From Cyclostephanos tholiformis (taxonomy: Eukaryota > Bacillariophyta > Thalassiosirophyceae > Thalassiosirales > Thalassiosiraceae): a DNA stretch of 15,151 nucleotides. How positions within the stretch are numbered: the first letter of the stretch is position 1; each line of letters opens with the position of its first letter. Both the position numbers and the translations under genes were made by a program. Positions 1-7,372 of the stretch are shown here, piece after piece. The stretch is from NCBI GenBank assembly GCA_036939975.1, contig JALLPB010000505.1, forward strand, positions 1-15,151, in the 5' to 3' direction. The notes beneath the pieces were generated by a model. That model did not search any database and was not told the origin of the DNA. It saw only the letters and a program-made list of their open reading frames with translations.

Positions 1-55
1 AATGGGACAAGATGTGGTAATGGGAGGGGACATAAGGGGAGGGCAATTCAATCGG
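1..55. repeat. 55-bp direct repeat, left copy
   Basis: All 55 bases are identical to 1852-1906 in the same orientation, and similarity stops right after position 55. The left edge of the window cuts the copy, so it may extend further left. It contains four close G runs at 22-43 (G3-A-G4-N6-G4-A-G3), a canonical quadruplex-forming pattern. The two copies enclose the pair of inverted satellite arrays. Confidence 0.95.
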
Positions 56-129
56 TGAACCCTACCGGGAGAACCACATCTCATGTCAACAAGATTGCAA
101 AAGCGGTGATTGGACATGTACCAAAGAAG

Positions 130-735
130 AAGGATGGAGTCTCAACCATGATCTTACAACATCACTCAGGCTCCACCCAACACCAATTTTCTTAAAATCC
201 ACTCCCGACCTGCACAGGCCTAACAGATGAAGGGTGCACCCATGTACCCATATCCACAGCATATCAAGGTGCTAAAACTCTTTGCATACGTACGATATGA
301 ATTTGGGATGGACTTCAAATGTGTTTGGAGCCTCAACCATGATCTTACAACATTACTCGGGCTCAACAATACCCTGATTTACCTAAAATCCTACCCCACC
401 TGGAACAAGAGCAACAGAGTAAGGGCAGACCCATATGCCCATCCACAGCACAATAAGGTGTTAAAACACTCTGGATACACATGACATGGATGTGGGATGG
501 ACTTCAAGTTTGTTTGGATTCTCAATCATGACATTACAACATTAGTCAGGCTTTGTGCTACCCTGATTTGTTTCCTAAACTCCTACCCCACCTGCACAAG
601 CATAACAGTGTAAGGGTGCCCCATATGGCCCTCCACAGCATAATAAGATGCTGAAACACTTAGTATACATATGATATGAATTTGGGATGCAATCTGCGGG
701 GGTTTGGAGCCTCAAGCATGACACCACAATGTCAA
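130..735 (+). repeat. Satellite array A, about 190-bp units, plus orientation
   Basis: The anchor ctcaaccatgatc recurs with small changes at 141, 332, 521 and 711, giving spacings of 191, 189 and 190 bp. Each unit also carries a conserved stretch like acccatatgcccatccacag and one like gtgttaaaacactc. There are about three full units and a partial fourth. Units have diverged from each other by substitutions and small indels. The spacing is not a multiple of three, so the short open frames inside (such as 227-484) are not maintained from unit to unit and are not considered genes. Confidence 0.9.
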
Positions 736-1117
736 TTGGGCTCAACAGAAGGCAATCTGGAGAAATACTTGGGGCTTGGCGAGAGGACTTACATCATAAA
801 ATAATGAATAGGGAGTAATTTTTCAGGAGGAACACATCTAAAACAGTTACATATGATATGCATGAGTATGTGTGTAGCTTTGTGGGAGGTATGGGGTCAT
901 GATACTGTAAAAATACAGCCGTAATTGTCCAAATAGACCAGTTTTGCTAGTAAAACATTACAGAAAAAGTTTTTTTGAAATATGAGCTTAAGATGTATGG
1001 GCTGACTTTTTTTTCAAAAGTGCGCTGAATGGCTAATTACTCAGCATGCTAGTATCTATGGAACCCCCACTTCAAATTTTAATTTTTTATTATTTTTTAT
1101 TTTTTTTATCAATACAG
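736..1117. other. Spacer between the inverted arrays, no gene seen
   Basis: AT-rich sequence with T-rich tracts, the longest at 1080-1110 (runs of T interrupted by A). I see no open frame, RNA gene or repeat that I can support. It would form the loop if arrays A and B paired as an inverted repeat. Confidence 0.6.
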
Positions 1118-1775
1118 CCTCTACTGTTAATCTACTGGCCAGTTGTTGGCCCAGATTGGTAAATCTGCTGGGGATGGTGAGGTGAAATACTGATGTGTTG
1201 ACATGGAGTTGAGGCTGTAGAATACCACTCACTTCTTCTCTACATCCATATTGTACAGCTAGAAAGTGTTTGATCACATTCATATGCTGTGGATAGGCAT
1301 ATGGGTGCACCCTTGCACTGTTACGCTGCTGGCCAAGTTGACACAGATTTGGGTAATCTGGGGATGGTGGGGTGAAGTAATGATGTGATGACATGATTGA
1401 GACTGTAGAATACCACTCACTTCTTCTCCACATCCACATTGAATAACTAGAAAGTGTTTGAGCACATTTGTAGGCTGTGGATAGGCATATGGGTGCACCC
1501 TTGCACTGTTACTCTGCTGTCCAAGTTGGCCCAGATTTGGTAAATCTGCTGGGGGTGGTGGGATGAAGTAATGATGTGATGACATGGTTGAGGCTGTAGA
1601 ATACTACTCACTTCTTCTCCACATCCATATTGAATAACTAGAAAGTGTTTGAGCATATTCATATGATGTGGATAGGCATATGGGTGCACCCTTGCACTGT
1701 TACTCTGCTGGCCATGTTGGCCCAGATTTGGTAAATCTGCTGGGGATGGTGGGGTGAAGTAATGATGTATTGACT
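1118..1775 (-). repeat. Satellite array B, about 190-bp units, inverted relative to array A
   Basis: The anchor ggctgtagaatac recurs at 1213, 1401 (gactgtagaatac) and 1592, giving spacings of 188 and 191 bp, with about 3.5 units in all. The reverse complement of each unit matches array A: cctcaaccatg, gatttacc, acccatatgcctatccacag and aaacact occur in the same order at the same spacing. Long minus-strand open frames run through it (for example 1447-2025), but the unit length is not a multiple of three and the frames include satellite on both phases, so they are by-products of the repeat. Confidence 0.9.
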
Positions 1776-1851
1776 CCATTGTGGCCTGCCACCGAACAAC
1801 AAATGAAACCACAAGAACTAACCAAAAATAAGTGGGATTGACTGGGGGGGG

Positions 1852-1906
1852 AATGGGACAAGATGTGGTAATGGGAGGGGACATAAGGGGAGGGCAATTC
1901 AATCGG
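1852..1906. repeat. 55-bp direct repeat, right copy
   Basis: Identical to 1-55 over its whole length and preceded by a run of eight G (1844-1851). Similarity ends after atcgg at 1906. The quadruplex pattern lies at 1873-1894. Perfect identity contrasts with the diverged satellite units between the two copies. Confidence 0.95.
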
Positions 1907-3170
1907 ATTGTGGGGCGATTGAGTTGGGTCATTGTAAAAAACTGAAAATTTTTTGATGACTTGGCTATTTGTTTTTTTCTTTGCCATTTCACAAGCAAAA
2001 TAAAACCTTTTGAAGGCGCCCTCAACCAACCAATTGTGAAGGTGCTACCATAAGGGTTTTTTTCTGATTTGTTGCCATTGCCATGCTGATGGACCCAGCA
2101 ATTGCTGGCTCCATTATGGCAATGTTCTTTTTTGAATTATTTTGATGCTTGGATAGCAAAAGATAGTACTATTCCTATGTAGGAATTGCATGAGAGCTCC
2201 ATGTGTTTTGTTAGCCAAAGTTTTTTTCTAGTATCATATCATACCATTATCTGTTGTGGGATCATCTAGGGTGGTATTATGTGTCAAAACAGGTGGAGAT
2301 ATTATTTGCTGAGATGAGATTGATCCCTTCAAACAAACCATGAGAATAATTCATGGCAAAACCATGAATTTGTAGTGGGTGTTACTTAAGGAATTCTGTT
2401 GGTCCATCTTGGCCATATCTACAAATGATGCCATGGCCATCATCAGATGCCCAGCTACCAAGCTGTCAGCCATAGGCTCTAGTTGTTGCAATTTGGTGGC
2501 TGCATGGCGGGACCAAGGTTATCATGATGAATTTGATGGTGTGGTACCATACTATGGCGGTTTTTGGTCATCTTTGAGGTCAATTTTTGTGGACTCTCTA
2601 TGGAGGAATAATACATATGTACTGTAGAAATTAAACTCATGATTGATTATCTAGGCGAAGTTACATCAGAAGTGCTCAGTAAGACAATATTGATGGGAAA
2701 TGAAATATCTTATTGTCATGTCCTGGTAGTTAGGTCATATAAAAAATATTAGAAGGGGATATAACAAATTTTTATTTATGTATTAGTTGGACTTTAAAAA
2801 CGCAAAAATTTTGAATTAATTCCTAGCTACTATGTAGATGGAGAGCAATGAAAATTATCATACAAGGTCTTTTCTATATGCGATGATAAAAAACTGTTTT
2901 CATTTTTGGTTTGGATGGGTGCAAAGCATAATCCATCTGAACTACTTTGGATGGTGTGACTACACTGCACTTAACAGCTATTTATTTCATAAGTATTTAT
3001 TTTTACTAAGATACTACAATATTATGATACTACAATAATACTGATAAACTTACCAAGGTGCAGCTAGAATACCTACCTTCCCCAAAACATGGTGACCATG
3101 GCAACCTCCCCCCTGGCCAACACCAAGCCAAAATAGATGAAGACTAAATTTTCATAGGCAAAAAAATTGC
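1907..3170. other. AT-rich stretch without a supportable gene
   Basis: No intact gene is visible. A plus-strand frame at 2379-2627 (82 codons) and an overlapping minus-strand frame (about 2545-2360, containing the run LQQLEPMADSLVAGHLMMAM) both look faintly protein-like, but neither resembles a family I know. The overlap means at most one could be real. Most likely this is decayed transposon-type DNA. Confidence 0.5.
2348..2370. repeat. Perfect 9-bp hairpin
   Basis: aattcatgg at 2348-2356 and ccatgaatt at 2362-2370 are exact reverse complements around the 5-base loop caaaa. There is no following T run or adjacent gene, so no terminator or regulatory role is assigned. Confidence 0.7.
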
Positions 3171-3558
3171 TGGATAGCTGGTGTTAGTGCGCATCATTGC
3201 AATGCAGCGGCTGCAAAAATGCACAAGAATTACCTTTGAAAAACTTACCTGTAGTCAGCAAGCACGATGCGCTGTAGTTAGTTGTACCAAAAAAATTACA
3301 TCACCATGTTGCAACAATCAAGATCAATTGCACAACGTACAGCAATAGGATAGCTAAGACTAGTGTGCATCATTTCAATGCAGCGGCAAAGAAAAAGCAT
3401 GAGAATTGGCTTGAAAAAACTAACTTTTGTCAGCAAGCGCAGCAAACTGCCTTCTGTAGAATATAGTCAATAAAATAAAGAAATAATTAGTTATACAAAA
3501 AAATTACATCACCGTGTTGTGACAATCAACATCAATTGTGCAATATACAGTGATTGGA
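3171..3558. repeat. Two-copy tandem repeat, about 176-208 bp
   Basis: gcatcattgcaatgcagcgg at 3191 recurs as gcatcatttcaatgcagcgg at 3367, 176 bp on. The later anchor, tagttgtaccaaaaaaatta near 3279, recurs near 3488, about 208 bp on, because the second copy has an AT-rich insertion of about 30 bp. The copies also share gtcagcaagc and caatcaa-atcaattg blocks. No similarity to arrays A/B was noticed. Confidence 0.8.
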
Positions 3559-4147
3559 CTCACCTCAAAATTGGGGGTACTTGAGGATGGCGGCGGGGGG
3601 GGGGGTGTTCATGTTTTGGTGATTTATGTTTTTTGGTTGTGTGTTATGTTTTTGGTGCACAAGTGGCATGGCGGTTGGCGGTCGGTTGTGTTGAGATAGA
3701 GTCTGCCATTGGTCTCACAGGATTTCAAATAAGAACCCTACTTATGTGGGGTTTAGTATGAAAGAGATTCCAATTTTTATTTGGAAAACATCATTCCCTA
3801 CATATGTTGGACTTAAGTATGAAAAAAATCACTGAACTTTCCTTGTTGTTCTTGATTACAATAAAAACTTCTTGAACAAATTCATAGCAATACTGCACCT
3901 TCCTTGATATTCTGGACAACTATAAAAACTTCTTCAAACAATTTAATAGGAATACGAACAACTAGTTTGGATAGAGTGCAATATTAATATTGTTTCAATT
4001 AGAGATAAAAATGAAAAATATTTCTTGATTATTTTTAACAAATAGCATAGGGAATAGCATAATATCAATTTTGATACAAATAATAGGGTTATTTCCTCAT
4101 ATACCTAGCTTTAGCAAAATGGCTAACCCAGGGACAGCTTTACCTTT
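3559..4147. other. G run and short ~60-bp duplications, no gene
   Basis: A run of ten G lies at 3596-3605, followed by a GT-rich stretch to about 3700. Two adjacent tandem pairs follow. ccctacttatg at 3736 repeats as ccctacatatg at 3796 (60 bp apart), and ataaaaacttctt at 3861 repeats at 3922 (61 bp apart) with related flanks. The remainder is AT-rich with no frame I support. Confidence 0.7.
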
Positions 4148-4718
4148 TTGTGTCATCCCAGAGCAGCAGAAAAAAATATTTATAATCCCCTAGCATTGGA
4201 GGATGACATTCGGGCACAGCTGCACAAGCAAGTGACAATATCCTTAAGATTACCCCCCATAATTTGGCAATCCATATTCATTTGCTTAATTTACCAGCAG
4301 CACAAATTCAAGTCTAGTAATCCACATAAATATTTTTTCTTGGGAGCGATGGCCCATCTCTCCTTAGAGAAACGTGGAATTTACTATGGTCCATTTGTGA
4401 GCAGCACAGAATTGAATTATCTTGTACTACAAGATAATAAACTGACACAATCAAACTCTTGGATTCCCAAGCAGCACAAAATACTGAAAATTCTCATTCC
4501 TTTCTTGTCTCTGCTATGGTATGATTCATGGTGAACTCCATGATGTAATAGATAGTCTCTCAGCTCAGTCTCATCATGTTACCAACTGCCACCCATCAAC
4601 CTGACCAAGACAGATCATCAACCCCACCAGCTAACCCTCCATCCAAACTGACTGAGTGGAAGTGTCCCAACTGTAACTATACCAATCACTCAGACATCTC
4701 AAGTAAACACCCTTGGAC
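4148..4718 (+). other. Possible decayed coding sequence, unrecognised
   Basis: Open frames at 4148-4534 (128 codons) and 4576-4896 (106 codons) are in AT-rich DNA among repeats. The first carries a scattered motif agcagcacaaa (about 4303, 4399, 4470). The second starts with a Pro/Ser/Thr-rich stretch, then has CPNCNYTN followed by a Cys/His-rich segment, which could recall a zinc-binding ribbon. Its second half is made of tandem array D sequence, so the full frame is unlikely to be a native protein. I recognise no family; transposon-derived coding DNA is the best guess. Confidence 0.25.
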
Positions 4719-5290
4719 AAAATCTCCTCACTGCAGTGAACCAAGGTGTTGCCCAACAAATTGCTGTCAACGTATGCAATTGCCAGGCACCATAGGTAGA
4801 TTTTGCCACTTCAAATTCAAAAATCAGCCAATAATTGAGGTTAGGGGAGACTTTGGGGTGATGAGGCACTCAGGGGCTTTTTTGGAGGCACTGTAAAAAC
4901 ACTCAAACAAAATCTCCTCCCTGCAGTGAATTTATACGTTGCCCAACAAATTGCTGTCAACATATGCATTGCCAGACACTGTAGATAGATTTTGTCACTT
5001 CAAATTCAAAAATTGGCCAATAATTGAGGTCAGGGGGGACTTTGGGATGATTGAGCTTAATTTTTTTGGGGGCACTTTCAAAACACTCGAACATAATCTC
5101 CTCCCCACAGTGATTTGAGGCATTGCCCAATGATTCACTGTCAACGTATGCAATCTCTAGGCACCTAAATAATTTTTGCAACCTCAAATTCAAACATTGG
5201 CAAATAATTGAGATCAGGGGAGACTTTGGGGCGATGGGACACTTATAGGCTTATTTTTGGGGCACTTTAAACCACTCGATCAAAATCAGA
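4719..5290. repeat. Tandem array D, three units of about 187 bp
   Basis: aatctcctc with a following cagtga recurs at 4721, 4911 and 5095 (spacings 190 and 184 bp), and a degenerate fourth start is near 5270. Each unit contains ttgcccaa, tgtcaac-tatgca, cttcaaattcaaa, aataattgag and a G-rich block ggggagactttgggg. Units 1 and 2 are close, unit 3 more diverged. The family shows no clear similarity to arrays A/B or to the 3171-3558 repeat. Confidence 0.88.
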
Positions 5291-5429
5291 GGGCAATTTT
5301 CATCATAGGTGCTCCTGTGTGGAGAGAACTGTCAAAAGTGACCCTTTTAGGTCATCTGGCAAAAGTATTCATTGTAGAACAACACACATACAAATATATC
5401 CATTTCTTAAGCAGTACATTTTGTAAAAT

Positions 5430-5764
5430 ACATGTATTTAATGACAGACTTCATCACTGCTGGCCTCATTGTCAGATCAAATTGATGCTTTGCCATCACT
5501 TTCATCATCATCCAATTCATCATCCTCATCACCAATCATTCTCCTCTTCCTTATCCTTGTCCTCTGAATAGCTGATTTCTTCCTGGCTTTAATTGCTAAA
5601 AAATGTCTGATCAGTCAAAGCCTGAGTGACTGTTCATGCAGCAACTAAATTGTTGTGACTGCAAGGCTCCTGCTAGGAGAAACTTCAGTGGTGAATAGTG
5701 CTGATATTGCACCTTGTGGATGCTTTTGGGGCTTCCTCCAAACTGTTTGTTTAGTTTGAGGCAT
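5430..5764 (-). pseudogene. Decayed reading frame, possibly nuclear or transposon protein
   Basis: Read on the minus strand from the ATG at 5764, the frame gives a basic start (MPQTKQTVWRKPQKHPQG), reaches an in-frame stop after about 39 codons, and shows protein-like composition again further on. One later stretch is strongly basic (ARKKSAIQRTRIRKRR). It runs directly into an acidic one (GDEDDELDDDESDG) before further stops. A basic, nuclear-localisation-like patch followed by an acidic patch is typical of chromatin-associated or transposon-encoded proteins. I do not recognise a family. The stops and the repeat-rich surroundings suggest a dead copy. Confidence 0.35.
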
Positions 5765-6020
5765 GGTGAGTTGTTCAGAACTTATGCCAAGTGAACTGAG
5801 ACTAATGAGTGACAGCCAAATCTAAGGAAGGAGGATGATGCTGTAGAAGAAGCACAAGCTAGCAAAGCACCAAAAATATCTTGGTTTGTTCGGGCCCGCC
5901 CCCACACAAAGGAGCAAGCTTGCCTCCCTTGACTCCCTCATAAAAACAAAGCTAACAGCACTCACTTGTGTTGAACTTTGTGACATCATACCTAAATCAA
6001 TACAATTTCGCTTTATTGCA
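5765..6020. other. Stretch before the katG remnant, no gene called
   Basis: Overlapping frames exist on both strands (plus from 5886, minus 6040-5822), but neither looks like a known protein. The plus frame runs into the katG remnant and could include decayed upstream sequence of that copy. Confidence 0.4.
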
Positions 6021-6558
6021 ATGACAAACCCTGATGACAAACTCCCCTACCACTGCAAATCCATTGGTGACAGTGAAGTCATCAGGAAGCCCATGACTGT
6101 CCATGATTGGTGGCCGGATACTCTCAACCTGTGAATCCTCCACCAAGATCCCATTACCATGCACCCTTCCCACATTCTACATCCCTCCTGCTTAGGTTTG
6201 ATGGGCATGGAGGTGGCAACTCAGGCAACATTTGTCTCCTACCATTAAATTCTTGGCCTGATAATGGCTTTCATGACAAGGCCTGCATGTACATACTTTG
6301 GCCAATAAAGCAAAAGTATGGCCAATCCATTAGTAACTTAACTTGGCTGGTCTGATCACATTGGCAGGGAATGTTGCAATTGAGTCAATGCTGATGGGGA
6401 GATAGGGTGATGTGCCGCCCATGTGGTTTGGCAGGGGGAGAATGGATGTGTTTGCTCCCAAGGAAGAAATAGAAGATTGACATGCCAAGGGTAAGAATCT
6501 GAATATAGAGTTGGAGGAGCCACTTGGTGCTATTCAGATGGGGTTGATTTATGTGAAT
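6021..6558 (+). pseudogene. katG: Catalase-peroxidase (KatG) pseudogene, N-terminal part
   Basis: Three plus-strand frames in sequence match the order of catalase-peroxidase landmarks. The first gives HDWWPDTLNL, then a TGA (6132-6134), then ILHQD, as in the family's RDWWPN..LN..ILHQ start. The second gives SHYHAPFPHSTSLLLRFDG, PLNSWPDN and LWPIKQKYG, matching the GHYGPLF..HSAGTYR, PLNSWPDN and KQKYG motifs. The third gives LITLAGNVAIES, FGRGRMDVFAP and LGAIQMGLIYVN, with stops at 6403-6405 and 6478-6480. About 50 residues between the LHQ motif and the HYGPLF motif are missing, as are the distal Arg and Trp next to the haem-site His. The remaining two thirds of the enzyme is absent. Intact KatG is a haem enzyme of about 720 residues that breaks down hydrogen peroxide; this copy cannot make it. 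Confidence 0.88.
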
Positions 6559-6565
6559 TCAATTA

Positions 6566-7214
6566 CCGTAGAACACGCAGTCATATGATTTGCCCACGAC
6601 ATGGATTCGCGTGAGTATCTCGAAAATTGTCTATTTTTGGTGAGTGTAGTATTCCTACGTTATTATTATATTTCTGAGATTTTTTTTGGCGCAGTGTGCC
6701 CTTGCCACCCCTTTTTGTAGTAGTTCCTGCATGGGTAACCTACGGTGAGTCGCCACTTCTCCTTGGCTTTGTGACACAAAACACAAGGCTCTTTTGCACA
6801 AAGCGGACTGTCACGAGGCTCGCGACGAGCACGATGAATATTCCGACACCGCGGCGCGAGAGGTCTCTATGAACCGTACCCACAGGCGTGAATGCATCAC
6901 CCATGACAACCTCAGCAGCAGGAGGTGTCACCGACAGCAGGCATGTCGCTGCTACGAGCCGCAAGATGCGCCTGCGCACGACGATCGCGGTAGGTTTTTT
7001 ATTACACCTAAGTCAGCAAGTGCACCAAAAATCAATGCACCCTGGGCAACCAACATATCATTAAAATCGTCTTAAAAATAGGAAGATGACTATTGCTCCC
7101 AAACAGCCCACACACATAGGAATAGTCTTCGAATCAAGAAATTTGCCTCTGCCCTACGTACGGATTTCTCGCAAATCGTATTGCTGCGTGATCGTTTTGC
7201 TGCGTGTTCTACGG
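6566..7214. mobile_element. TIR-bounded element, MITE or small DNA transposon-like
   Basis: ccgtagaacacgcag at 6566-6580 is the exact reverse complement of 7200-7214. With the flanking TA on each side the perfect inverted match is 17 bp (6564-6580 and 7200-7216). Going inward the similarity continues as tcatatgatttgc on the left against caatacgatttgc on the right, if one copy of a short duplication in the right end is skipped; this gives about 25 of 28 matching. The flanking TA on both sides fits TA target-site duplication as in Tc1/mariner-type elements. The interior encodes no recognisable transposase. The element begins 7 bp after katG homology ends. An alternative is a shared promoter motif facing inward from both sides. 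Confidence 0.55.
6740..7056 (-). other. Possible small hydrophobic minus-strand reading frames
   Basis: Inside the TIR element, GC content rises and two minus-strand frames look protein-like. One starts at the ATG 7056-7054 (MLVAQGALIFGALADLG, a membrane-like segment). The other ends at 6740 and contains RRGVGIFIVLVASLVTVRF. They are in different frames. A 56-bp GT..AG intron (about 7003-6948) would join them, but the ends are not a strong consensus. No family is recognised. The plus strand also has an open frame here (6794-7075), so a real gene is unproven. Confidence 0.2.
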
Positions 7215-7324
7215 TACGTAGACTCATCATGAGACAATGGCTCAACAGCCTATTTGGCGACATAGCAAAAAAATAGACCATCAATCAAAGGCGCAACGAG
7301 TTTTTCCTGCCCAAGGAAAAAAAT

Positions 7325-7355
7325 TATAAAAAACCAGACCCTCTCCTCCTCTTCA
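7325..7355 (+). promoter_or_regulatory. TATA box and initiator-like promoter of the WD40 gene
   Basis: tataaaaaa begins at 7325 and a pyrimidine-rich tract ends in ttcag with the A at 7355. The 30-bp distance equals the usual TATA-to-start spacing. This would give a 5' leader of about 18 bases before the ATG at 7373. The core elements are read from sequence only. Confidence 0.45.
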
Positions 7356-7372
7356 GAGCAGCCACCGTCGCC

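Noticed and set aside
130..1775. CRISPR-like array
   Set aside because: Units are ~190 bp and similar throughout, without short constant repeats alternating with unique spacers.
1..1906. LTR retrotransposon bounded by the 55-bp direct repeats
   Set aside because: The repeats are too short for LTRs, no TG..CA ends, primer site or polyprotein is seen, and the interior is satellite.
1056..2029. Minus-strand open frames of 101-192 codons as repeat proteins
   Set aside because: They lie in satellite array B; the ~190-bp unit is not a multiple of three, so the frame changes from unit to unit, and composition follows the repeat.
7090..7284. Minus-strand frame of 64 codons across the right terminal repeat
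   Set aside because: It is built mostly from the terminal repeat and its duplication, has no recognisable domain, and no good start or splice signals.
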